Source: Chytriomyces cf. hyalinus JEL632
Lineage: Eukaryota > Chytridiomycota > Chytridiomycetes > Chytridiales > Chytriomycetaceae
Assembly (NCBI GenBank): GCA_025435555.1
Contig: JAIWWG010000036.1
Span: 186,001-250,000, forward strand
DNA: 64,000 bases
Reading direction: 5' to 3'
Shown here: positions 28,826 through 37,770 of the stretch, one piece after another
How the letters are laid out: each line of letters opens with the position of its first letter
Numbering within the stretch: the first letter of the stretch is position 1
Translations under genes and position numbers: made by a program
The notes under the pieces: model-generated
What the model was told of the DNA's origin: nothing
Databases searched by the model: none
The model's input: the letters and a program-made list of their open reading frames with translations, nothing else

Positions 28826-31800
28826 ATGCCAGTGGATGCGCTGTTCGCGATGCTCATGCCAGAACTGCAGAGCACGCTGTCTACGTGTAAAATAGCCGTG
28901 CTCAAATGCGAAGCGATGATGGCTCTGCTAAACAAGGCCAAGAACGGAGACGCGCTGTCCCGCATGTCTGGCTGTTCGATGGAGCCTGGCAGTGACGTGT
29001 CCCATCAACAGCTACCACGCAACCCAAGCCTGCAAAGCAAGAATATCCCTTCAAGAAACGTGTCTGGCTCGTTCCTGGATATGGGAATCCGTTGGGATCC
29101 TGAAGATTACACGGCGATGGAGGAGATTACTTCGACAAGCGCGAACCCCGCGTTTGCGACTTCTTCAAAGCAGTGTTTGCCGAAAAAGTTGAAATCGAGT
29201 TTGCAGTCTTCGAATCAGTCGTTTGTGACTGTTCGAAAAAACACGAATCATTTTCGACCCGATCCTGCAGGGAAAACTCCGCCGGCGCTTTTTGGAGCAA
29301 CATTTGACGGAACAATTCCACGCAGCCAGAGAGGATCAGTTGTAGCTGCAAGTCGCCGAGATCCGGCTGTTTCCGAAACGAATCCTGCGAATATAAACTC
29401 CGCACCGTATACTCATGAAAGTCTGACCCGAAATGCCGCTCTAAATCAAAAGTCGGTTACGTCAAACACGAATTTGATTTCTATAGCGTCCGGCCAACAT
29501 ATGGATTTTTTCTATCAAATGAGAACCAGTGGTGGCTTGAAGGCAACATCATCTAGAAACTCGTCTGCAGAGAGCGTTGAAGTCAACATTAGCCAGTCTG
29601 CAACGTCCATCAACGAAATTGAAAAAATGAATGACAAGCTTGCCGACATTGGATCGCCCCTTCTGGAATCCAAACGAACTCTCACCTTCATGCAGCCGCT
29701 TATGAACAGCCCGAAATCAGCGGCTCCTAATGCGTCCATTTCTTCTTTTCATAGTACCAAAACTACCACGGGTAGGCAGTTTGAACTCGATATTTTGGAC
29801 GAAGTGGAGGAAAAGTCAATGACCCCTGTGACCATTCAGTCGCGTAAACATTCCAGTCCATCCATCTTCAACTTTCAGCATCCAAAAATGAAGGCTGCAT
29901 ACAGAAGAAGTAGCGGCATGAACCCTTCAAGTGGAGACACGTTCACAAATTCAAAAAAACTGCAATTTGCAAAAACGCCGCCTCGACCGAAACGCGTTTC
30001 CGCCGCAGCGGTATATTACAATGGAAGCAATGAAACAGTTGAAAATGAGTTTGTGGATTGGCATGTCGCGATGTGTTTACTCCCCGCTTTCGATAACAAG
30101 GGTAGACGTGTCGGGTTGGACAGCTTCGAATTGGAAGATCTTGCGTCGATACACTTTATCACGAACGGGTTGCATCCGAAATCCGTGTTCAGTACTTACT
30201 GGGACCTTACCATGATTGTTTTGTTTTCAGTCATTCTCTGGATGGTTCCTTTTGTGATAAGTTTTCAGCCGTTGTTACCGGATAGGACGGTCCAAGTTAC
30301 TTGTTATGCTGTGACTGTCATATTTTTCCTGGAAAGCCTTGTTTCTGCTGTGACGCCGATCGCTTCCATTTCGCAATCGGTGATTTATAGTTTCAGAGAG
30401 TATGAAGTTTTGCGGCCGGACCTTTCCAGCTGGTTGAATAGTTGGATCTTGTGGAAATCTCCTCTGGAATTCCTGACCCTGGTGTGTGCGAATATTCCAT
30501 CTTCTTGACGCGCCCCCTTCTAAATCCGCAGTTGCTTTCAGATACCCCTTGAAATCATGTTCCCCAACTGGAGACTAAACAGTGTCCTCCTTCTCATCAA
30601 ACTGATACGTTCTTGGAAGTTTCCGTCCATGATTTCGCGTTGCGCGTTATTGAAGCGGTTGCAAGCGCGCTTGGACAGTGCTGCGGGGATGGCAGTCTCG
30701 AAAATATTGCCAATTGCTGTGGCAATGATGTATTTTATTCACTGGAACGCGTGTACAATGTACTTTTTGGGGAGAGTGAATGGGTTTACGGGATGGGGTG
30801 AGTATTGGCGCGGGTTTAGCACTGCGACTTTGTTTCAGTTTTATACTTGGACGACGTATCAGGTAAGTTTTTTTTTTTTTTTTTTGGTTTTTTTTGGTTT
30901 TTTTGGTTTTTTTGGTTTTTTTGGTTTTTTGGTTTGTTGGTTTTTTGGTTTTTTGGTTTTTTGGTTTTTTGGTTTTTTGGTTTTTTGGGAACTTCCGTGT
31001 TTTGTGATTTTTCTGAAAAATGCATTTCAGAGTCTCGGAAATATGTTCCCGCTTGGATTCTTTCCGGAAACTGCCGGGGAGCAACTCACGTATTCCGTGT
31101 TTATTATTTTGGCTGCCGTTTTGGTGAGTTTTTCTGCAGTTCCCCAAGGTGTACTCTGCTAAAGCTGGGCGAAAACAGTACGCATCGTTTTTGGGAGCGA
31201 TATCATCAGCAGCCATGTCCATCAACCCGGCGGGTAGACTATACACACAGAAAATGGAGGAGCTGTTGGACTACGTAAAGTTCAAAAACCTGCCTGAAGA
31301 AACCACCGAGAAACTGTTTGACTATTATGAAACAAAATACCGCGGCAAGTATTTCGAAGAAGAAGAAATGCTTGCGGAAATGAATGAATCGCTTCGAGCT
31401 GTTTAGTTTTTTTTTTTTTTTTTTTGGCGCTCTTATTTTCTGCGAAAACTGGGGATGACTAAAAATGCAGTCACATTTTTTCCAGGAAATCCTGCTGAAA
31501 AACACACGCGCGCTCATTGAACAAGTTCCCTTCCTCCGCCGCGAAGAAAACGACGGCCGCGATGAAATCTTTATCGGCCGAGTCGCACGGGCCCTCCGCT
31601 CACATTACTACGTACAAGGCGACTACATCACCAAACAAGGCGACACGGGCTACGACATGTTTTTCATTCTTTCTGGAAAACTGGATGTAATCATTCAAGG
31701 GGACCGTGTCGTGTCGTTGTATGATGGGTCGTATATTGGGGAGGTTGCGTTGATTTCGAAAGGGTTGCGGACGGCGTCTGTTCTGGCTGCGAAGCCGAGT

Positions 31801-31944
31801 GTGTTGTATCGACTTTCGCATGGTGATTTTCATGAAGTTTTGGAAGATTTTCCGGATATGAAGTTTCGGATCGAACAGTTGGCGTTGGAGAGAGAGCGGA
31901 TGGTTGTTTCCAGGGGTTTTTTGTCTTCTTTCCATGTGGCATAG
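28826..31944 (+). CDS. CNG/HCN-type cyclic-nucleotide-gated cation channel
   Basis: Exons 28826-30481, 30542-30862, 31031-31123, 31149-31400, 31486-31944. The N-terminal ~400 residues are disordered and Ser-rich. Membrane segments follow: S1 YWDLTMIVLFSVILWMVPFV, S2 VTCYAVTVIFFLESLVSAV, a basic S4 region (LLLIKLIRSWKFPSMISRC), and S5 ILPIAVAMMYFIHWNACTMY. The pore loop LFQFYTWTTYQ|SLGNMFPLGFFPET comes next, then S6. The C-linker (FKNLPEETTEKLFDYYETKY then RGKYFEEEEML) matches HCN channels closely. The cyclic-nucleotide-binding domain has GDYITKQGD and SYIGEVALISKGLRTASVLA, including the phosphate-cassette Arg. The filter lacks GYG and resembles the TIGETP-like CNG type. The S6/C-linker junction needs a 25-nt or 16-nt intron or a frameshift. 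Probable role: cAMP/cGMP-controlled cation entry, for example in zoospores. Confidence 0.85.
30886..30988 (+). repeat. (GGTTTTTT)n repeat inside the channel pore intron
   Basis: After the donor GTAAGT and a T run, about a dozen GG dinucleotides separated by 6-8 T follow, filling intron 30863-31030. That intron interrupts the pore-loop codons. Confidence 0.92.
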
Positions 31945-31997
31945 TTCTTTTCCAAGCATACCACCAAAAAATATATGCTACAAAGATGCTTTATTTG

Positions 31998-32657
31998 TCA
32001 CTGTTTTATGTAGTCAAAGTACACGGCGTAGTCGCTGACTTCGCTGATTGTGAGAACAGTTTCAACGGACGCGCGTTTGGAAGTTTCAGAGCTTGTGAAG
32101 GCAACGTCGTAACTCTCATTGTCTGTTTCGTCCGAATGTGTAGCAGCGCTTTGGCGTTGGGTAGCATTATCGGTTTCCCGCGGAATAGTCGAAGTGATGG
32201 TTCGGTGGGTGGGAAAAATGCCAGGCGTCCGTTTCTGTGACGCTGTCCGTGACGTGTATGCGAGAATTGATTCCAAGTCAGTGTTTCGCAGGGATGGGGT
32301 GGATGCCATGCTGCTGCCTTCAAATAGAGAATTGCGACTGAATCTGCTGTCGGGTGTTTGGGAGATGGTAGTTGCGGTATTGTTCGACTTGTTGCTGTTG
32401 TTTCGTCGGAGCCGGTTGGTGTGGAGTCTTTTGCAGAAGATTGCGAGCAAGATAAGGAGCGCGGTTGAAGCGAGAATTGCGGCAGGGATGATGTATTGAT
32501 GTGGGTTTAATTCCATCGGAGTTTGTGTGGTGATGGATGGCATTGCGGTTGTGGACGTGGCTGAGGCTTCAATTGCCGTGGCAGAGATGGGCTCAGAGTT
32601 GCTTGCTAGAGCAGCCGATATGGAAAGGAGGGTTGTAGTTTCAGTAGCAGAGAGCAT
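31998..32657 (-). CDS. Single-pass membrane protein with Ser/Thr-rich ectodomain
   Basis: Intron-less frame of 219 residues. Residues 1-50 are Ser/Thr/Ala-rich and could be O-glycosylated (TETTTLLSISAALASNSEPI). A single strong hydrophobic segment (YIIPAAILASTALLILLAIF) is followed by CKRLHTNRLRR, a positive stop-transfer flank giving an N-out topology. The cytosolic tail is Ser/Thr/Asn-rich and ends EVSDYAVYFDYIKQ. This is the mucin-like sensor layout (Wsc/Mid2-like), but the WSC or other ectodomain cysteines are absent, so that role is only a suggestion. It is convergent with the channel gene, 53 bp apart. Confidence 0.6.
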   Translation of the reverse strand: MLSATETTTLLSISAALASNSEPISATAIEASATSTTAMPSITTQTPMELNPHQYIIPAAILASTALLILLAIFCKRLHTNRLRRNNSNKSNNTATTISQTPDSRFSRNSLFEGSSMASTPSLRNTDLESILAYTSRTASQKRTPGIFPTHRTITSTIPRETDNATQRQSAATHSDETDNESYDVAFTSSETSKRASVETVLTISEVSDYAVYFDYIKQ

Positions 32658-33640
32658 GGTAGATGCAGTTGAGAGAATGCCGTTGGAGACACGAGGGAAT
32701 TTGCTATTTCACGCGAGCACCAGCTAGCTGGTAATGAATCCTGCTTAAATAAAAGACGCGTAGCACCTCATCTCATTATGGATTTTCAAGCTCTGTATTC
32801 ATTCATCTTGCCCAGGCGTTTGTTTATGTGGCGTAGCAACCGACAATGAAATTTTGCATCTGACTAAAAATAAATTTAGTTGAAGCTTGGTTACCAAAAC
32901 CAAGATCACAAAACAGGCAGGCAAGATTGCGCAGGCAGATCATTTCGTCTGTATTCGCATTCGCGTGGATATTCTAGTGTAAAAACACGGTAATCGCATG
33001 CTCAATTTCAGACAGTTTCTTTTCCAATGCGTTCCGCATGTTTTGACGTTCTTGCAGACTCCACAACAGGAACAAATTGCGGTATTTACATCAACATTTT
33101 TTACTGAGTTGCGATACAATGAAATACGTGTCAAAAGAGGATTTTACAATGCTGAGGCAGAGGAGAGGAAAATTGAAGTGCTTTTTTTTCAGGAAATTGC
33201 CAGAGTCGATTCGTTCTCTTAAAGCAGTTGGGAAATGAGCAACATTTGCTTTTTGTAATGTTGATGAGCGGTGTCCAACGCGAAAATGTGCTTTGTCCGA
33301 AAACACAGAAAACAACAAAAGAGAGAAGATGCACAATCTCCAGTGCCTTCATTTCCTTCCTGCATGTCCTTAGGCCGCCGGTAGTTCTCCTTGGATGGTC
33401 CTTTGGTTTCCCGCCGGCAAAGATGGTATTGTCGCTCTGTTGACTGGCGAGATGAAGTGCCCACCTGACTGCCAGGTCTTCCGAGTTACCGCAGTCAGCG
33501 AGATGGCTTGAGCGCCATTTAATAATAACAGCAATAGCAATCGACTGGTTCGTTCGTTGACACTGGGTTTAGGGATAACCTGCGTTGCTTGTTTCATTCA
33601 TTTTGGAGGCTGTCGATAACAATCAAAATCGATCGCAAAA
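32658..33640. other. Long spacer with possible decayed minus-strand exons
   Basis: Minus-strand frames near 33060-32985 read as a short coiled coil (LQERQNMRNALEKKLSEIEH then a stop). Upstream frames near 33350-33200 include FPTALRERIDSGNFL. I could not join them with valid splice sites. No protein family recognised. Confidence 0.3.
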
Positions 33641-33989
33641 ATGCCTTTTGTGACATACGACTTTCCCGACGCGCCTCGAGCCGAAGCCCCATTTGTGAGC
33701 ATTCCCATCTTACATGCACTACCATCCCGCACTCCATGTGTCTAACTGGGTGCTCTGTAACTGACAGAACCGACGGCGCTCATCTCTGTCGTTTGCCCTC
33801 CCGCTTCAGCCAGTCCAAGTCTCCGCCACCTCTGCAGCCGCCATCACAGATGCAGCCAGCACACAAGCTGCTCGCACCTCCTTCAGCATCAGCAGCCGCA
33901 GACAAAGCGTGGACTCTGTCATGTCCGTGCCCAAGGAGGGAGTCTCCGTGCGCAGCTCGTTCTCAACCTTCATCAAGTGGCTTGTCTAA
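33641..33989 (+). CDS. Small basic Ser-rich protein of unknown function
   Basis: Exons 33641-33694 and 33768-33989, intron GTGAGC...CTGACAG with a CTAAC branch-like element. The joined protein is 91 residues, starting MPFVTYDFPDAPRAEAPF|NR and ending SSFSTFIKWLV. It has two R-R-x-S type sites (NRRRSSLS and SSRRQSVDS), which fit a basophilic (PKA-like) kinase consensus. No membrane segment. The frame-preserving splice and clean start and stop support a real gene. No family recognised. Confidence 0.5.
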
Positions 33990-34125
33990 AACACTATCTT
34001 CTCTCTCTCTCCCTCTCCTTCTCTATGACTTCACCGGCGTAAAATAAAAACAACTGTAAACATTCTCTCAAGTGCTGCTGACCAATAAAAGAAATCAATA
34101 AAAAAAAACATAATAAACACGGCGC

Positions 34126-35091
34126 ATGTCCAAACCGGCGACGTCCGTCACTCGGCCGTCGGACTCTGCCACAGCCATTCCCCCTCTCACGAAGGAGCAG
34201 CTTGTCCTTGTGTCGCTGCCTTCCCCGGAATCCACACGAAAACAAGTGCTTTCGAATCCGGCCAAAACAAAGTCAACTCTTTCAGAATCCGAATCCGACA
34301 CCGCCGCAGCAGCACCCATCGCACCCATCTCACTAAAACGCAAAGTCTCGAATGCGCGCGTGAGCGAAACTGTTGTTCCGGAGTCGCCGCCCAGTCACTC
34401 TCAAAACAAAGAAGCAAACACGCCGCCGCCCACTTTGAAAAGAGCGTTCGACGGATTTGATACGAGTGACGAGAGTGAAGTCGGTGCTCTGGATGGAAGA
34501 CTGCGCAGGCGGCGGCGGCTCGCTTCTTCTTGGCTTGCGTCCACTCCACAAACAACAAAGCAAAGGTCGAAGCATGCTTCGACAAAACAGGTGGCCATTG
34601 TTACAGTGGCGGAATCTCCTGCTCCAACAGTCGGACCGCAGTCTCCGGAGCGGAGCAATACCCATGCAGCAGCAGCTACCGCGAGCACACCGCCAAAGAA
34701 ACAAAAGTCTGACTTGGGCTCATCAAAGGTTGAAATACCACCTGTATCGCCAATGCGTAAACTTCCAGATCAGACCGCGGCACCGATAGTAAAACCAATA
34801 ACTCGCTCCCGAGTCAAAATCACGCCCATTTTGGAAACGGGGTTAGATCCGTTTGACTCGGACAATGAAGAACCTGCAGCAAAAGCTGTGCGAATGACGC
34901 CATCAAAAAAGCGAAGCGCGCCTTCTGAAGACCCGTTCGAAGCAAGCGGTCCACCACCCCCCGCACCCCGCAAAAAGCGCGCATACTTTAAAAGCTTGGA
35001 CGAAATTTCTCGAAAAGTGGAGCCGACTTCTCCTGTGCGAAAAGGGGATAAAGGAAAGCGTGGATCTGCTGCTGATTTTTGGGGAGTTTGA
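34126..35091 (+). CDS. Disordered, probably nuclear, protein of unknown function
   Basis: Single-exon gene of 321 residues dominated by Ser, Pro, Thr, Lys and Ala. Basic clusters (GRLRRRRRLASSW; PPKKQKSD; PRKKRAYFKSLDE) are candidate nuclear-localisation signals. Several S/T-P sites (SPPS, TPPP, SPER, SPMRK, TPSKK, SPVRK) suggest CDK phosphorylation. The conserved-looking end is KKRAYFKSLDEISRK then SAADFWGV, a possible short interaction motif. No globular domain recognised. Confidence 0.6.
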   Translation: MSKPATSVTRPSDSATAIPPLTKEQLVLVSLPSPESTRKQVLSNPAKTKSTLSESESDTAAAAPIAPISLKRKVSNARVSETVVPESPPSHSQNKEANTPPPTLKRAFDGFDTSDESEVGALDGRLRRRRRLASSWLASTPQTTKQRSKHASTKQVAIVTVAESPAPTVGPQSPERSNTHAAAATASTPPKKQKSDLGSSKVEIPPVSPMRKLPDQTAAPIVKPITRSRVKITPILETGLDPFDSDNEEPAAKAVRMTPSKKRSAPSEDPFEASGPPPPAPRKKRAYFKSLDEISRKVEPTSPVRKGDKGKRGSAADFWGV

Positions 35092-35469
35092 ACCAATCTC
35101 TGTTTTTTTTTGCAGCCCTTTTTCTATCATTTTTCCGGGAGTGCACTGAAACCCAGGCATAACCTGTATTATCTTTTAAAACGTATATTTATTTTTTGTC
35201 CTGCCCACTACTTTTTCTGATACTTGAGCGTGTGGAGGGGTTGCCTTTTCATGTACTATTCTTACACTATTGTTTGGTTGTTTTGTTGGGCACGTTCTCC
35301 GTTTTTGGAGAGACGGGGGAATCACGAGCATCGACAGGAGAACCTCGAGCATCAGCGGCGTGGTCGGCTGTTTTAAGGAAATTGCCAGGCTGGTGCTCAA
35401 ATGTGTTGAAGTCAATGTATTCCGAACTCAAATAAATACCAAACATGCCCCAATAACAACTCGGCTTTT
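35092..35469. other. Convergent spacer, nothing recognised
   Basis: A 378-bp region between the disordered-protein gene and the small tail-anchored protein. Short frames only. Confidence 0.5.
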
Positions 35470-35748
35470 TTAAGCACCCATGAAAAACTTGAAGCCAAAG
35501 TGAAATGCGTACGTAGCAAGCAGGATCAACACCATTGTTTTGAGTTCGGACAGTTTCTGGTCGTCCGATGCTGGCGGCTCTGGTTCCGACTCTCCCTTCT
35601 GTTTCTTGGTGGTGGTGTTTCCCTCAGTGCTGGTGCTCTTTGGTTTCGATGATTGGTCTTGGAGCATAGATGCCACGGATCGATGCTTGGGTAGCGTGGA
35701 CGGCGTCGCTGCGTCTGTGGCGGTGGTTGCTTGGGATGGCTTGGCCAT
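35470..35748 (-). CDS. Small tail-anchored membrane protein
   Basis: 92 residues, single exon. The first 65 residues are polar (Ser/Thr/Lys/Glu), including TLPKHRSVASMLQDQ. The last 25 (LKTMVLILLATYAFHFGFKF then FMGA) form one C-terminal hydrophobic helix, so a tail-anchored protein with a cytosolic N-terminus is inferred. The LPKHRS segment faintly recalls the LPKGRRAR motif of its left-to-right neighbours, but that could be coincidence. No known family. Confidence 0.55.
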   Translation of the reverse strand: MAKPSQATTATDAATPSTLPKHRSVASMLQDQSSKPKSTSTEGNTTTKKQKGESEPEPPASDDQKLSELKTMVLILLATYAFHFGFKFFMGA

Positions 35749-35867
35749 TCTTGAGGGGTCAATTTAGAATTTAAAAAAGTGACATCAGCAGTGCGTTTCC
35801 AGATGTACAATTGAGCAGATAACGTTTATTTTTAGAGGCACGATGACAAGTCCACAGACGCTGAGAA

Positions 35868-36203
35868 TCACTGCAGGCCCGACCATTTGAGCAACGCCAG
35901 CGCATCCCCCTTCATCACAGCCAACTGGTCCTGCACAGTGGCGTAGTTTGCCACGGTCCATACAACCGCCGTCAGACACCCAATCACTCCAAAAAAGACA
36001 AAGTCCGTGTAGTCCGAGGCGGTGGGATGCTGCAGTTCCTCCTTTTCCCGCTGCTCAAGCTCGGACTGTTGTTGGGTTTGGAGCTGCTCGGCGGCGGCTG
36101 CGAGGACCTTCGCACGGGCCCGTCGGCCCTTGGGGAGGTCGCACATGCGCAGCTGCGAAGGGTCTGCGGGTGTTGTTGCTGCTGTTGTTGATGGTTTGGG
36201 CAT
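35868..36203 (-). CDS. LPKGRRAR-family small membrane protein, member 1
   Basis: 111 residues, single exon. The N-terminus carries CDLPKGRRARAKVLAAAAEQ, the shared motif of this local family, within a polar, Gln/Glu-rich helix. One hydrophobic segment (DFVFFGVIGCLTAVVWTVAN) follows, then a short amphipathic C-terminus (LALLKWSGLQ). Two other genes nearby encode the same motif (36442-36837 and 39463-39915), all on the minus strand. The motif's position directly ahead of a helix and membrane segment suggests a conserved binding or topology role. Function unknown. Confidence 0.6.
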   Translation of the reverse strand: MPKPSTTAATTPADPSQLRMCDLPKGRRARAKVLAAAAEQLQTQQQSELEQREKEELQHPTASDYTDFVFFGVIGCLTAVVWTVANYATVQDQLAVMKGDALALLKWSGLQ

Positions 36204-36441
36204 TTGGGTTCAAGTGAAATTATTATCTGTTGCAAGTGTTTGGCAAGCCTGAAATGGCCAATTTAAATTGAGACGTCAGACAGAAATAAATTGGGTTTCG
36301 CCACACAAGTATCAAAGCGCAGAGAGCGTGCTGCGATGCAGCTTTTGCGCAGTCTGTCTGTTAAATGCTTACGACATGATCGTGTGTAGCCATCGACTGT
36401 CTTGTCGAGGTGCTCTTCTCGCAGTAAACTGGCTTGCAACA

Positions 36442-36837
36442 TCAAAAGTCGTCTTTAATTGCTTCAACCACTTTCTCAACTACATGCGCAGGTGTCACTA
36501 CTCCAGCAACCCAATTCTCCAATCCAACCAGCTTAAGAAGCGGGAGCACCGGCGCCAACAGAATGTGCTTCAAAGTGTTGATTGGATCTTCAATCAACAC
36601 GCCCAGAATCGGTTTGTTGAACCACCATCCGATTGCATAGAGGTACAGAATGGCGCTGGCGAAAATTGTTAGGGCTGTGGTGGCTCGTTCGAACGGGTCC
36701 CGGCGTTCCTTTTCCGGTGAGTCTGATGCGGTGGAAGAAGGCTGCGGCAGTGAGGAAGGTTCGGTTGAGGCGGCTGATGATAGGGCTTTTTCACGGGCTC
36801 GGCGACCTTTGGGCAGTTTGTTGTGCTTGTCGGTCAT
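36442..36837 (-). CDS. LPKGRRAR-family small membrane protein, member 2
   Basis: 131 residues, single exon. MTDKHNKLPKGRRAREKALS places the motif almost at the N-terminus, followed by a Ser/Pro linker. Two hydrophobic stretches come next: ALTIFASAILYLYAIGWWF, then ILLAPVLPLLKLVGLENWVA, the second perhaps re-entrant or amphipathic. The C-terminus is EKVVEAIKDDF. The terminal (E/K)DDF also ends member 3, so members 2 and 3 are closest to each other. No known domain. Confidence 0.62.
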   Translation of the reverse strand: MTDKHNKLPKGRRAREKALSSAASTEPSSLPQPSSTASDSPEKERRDPFERATTALTIFASAILYLYAIGWWFNKPILGVLIEDPINTLKHILLAPVLPLLKLVGLENWVAGVVTPAHVVEKVVEAIKDDF

Positions 36838-36997
36838 TTACTGTGTGTGAGCTTTTGCAGGAAGATATTTTTTACGTTTGGCTTTATTTATATGGGTTTG
36901 TATGGATATGCAGTTAGGAATGGATATATGTACTTGAGGAGAAGGGTAATTGTATGAGTGTGTGTGTGAGTGACGTGATGTGTCAGGGGGCGGTTCT

Positions 36998-37474
36998 TCA
37001 CTGCTGTTTTGCGAGCGCCATTCGAAGCATTTCTGTTACGGCCAACTGGCTCTCGGGACTCACGCGCGAGAAGCGGTCCACTGCATCGATACGCGCGTGC
37101 TCTGAGAACTGGAGCTTGACCTGGGTGCAGTTTTTAATGTTTTCAGCAAGTGTGAAGTTGAGGCAAGTCAATATCATACCAGACTTGCTTCAAAAGCACT
37201 CGTTTGATCGAGTTCGGGATCCAATGCATCCGTTGAGTTATGATGATGATGATGGTGCTGGCTGGGCAGCGGTTTTTGGGGCTGGGATAGGATGGCCTCC
37301 TTCCGGTTGACTGGCAAACCGACGACGTGTCGTTCAGCGAGTGTGTTTGTTTTCTGCCCGGTCAAATTGCTTCCAATTCAGTTGTTTGTTATTGCTTTTG
37401 CCCCATGCGTTGATAATGCTCACGAGATACGCGCGGAAGTCTTGATGGACGCTCGAGCATTCTGGGCATTTCAT
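36998..37474 (-). CDS. Small protein with N-terminal CxxC, unknown
   Basis: Three inferred exons, 37474-37424, 37353-37180, 37120-36998, with GTGAGC...GGGCAG and GTATGA...ACCCAG introns that keep one frame. The 115-residue product starts MKCPECSSVHQDFRAYL, a C-x2-C that could be half a zinc site. It then has a His6 tract, and ends QFSEHARIDAVDRFSRVSPE|SQLAVTEMLRMALAKQQ, a helical region. A TTTATAAAA lies only about 12 bp upstream of the ATG, so a downstream start is possible. No family recognised. Confidence 0.45.
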
Positions 37475-37770
37475 TTTACGGGGTGTTTTATAAAGCGGGA
37501 TTGGAGAGTGCGACTTGGCAAAGTGGGGAATCCATACACATGGGCTAAAGATGCTGAGTAGTTGAGCATGCTCTTCGGACCTGTAGTTTCTGCTGGGTCG
37601 CATCCTTCGTGGCTGGGACTGTGTGGACTTGGCGCTTTTATTCAAACGGCAGTTCCACGCCCGGTATCGGGTGCATCTCTGCGGAACGGGTTTAGTAACA
37701 GGGACCGTGTGTGTTGCGCCCAATCGAAGGAGGGGCCGAGGGTTGAACATTCACAAGTATATTTGTGAAC

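Noticed and set aside
30886-30988. Internal telomere-like repeat (GGTTTTTT)
   Set aside because: It lies within a GT-AG intron of a conserved gene with coding exons on both sides, and the unit varies in T length, so it is an intronic simple repeat rather than a chromosome-end sequence.
30647-31246. Lys/Asn/Pro-rich minus-strand frame (QKTKKPKNQKTK repeats)
   Set aside because: Artefact of reading the GGTTTTTT repeat of the pore intron on the opposite strand.
34126-35091. PCNA-binding or CDK-inhibitor role from the C-terminal FW element
   Set aside because: The terminal SAADFWGV lacks the Q-x-x-(I/L/M)-x-x-(F/Y)-(F/Y) pattern of a PIP box. No other evidence supports that role.
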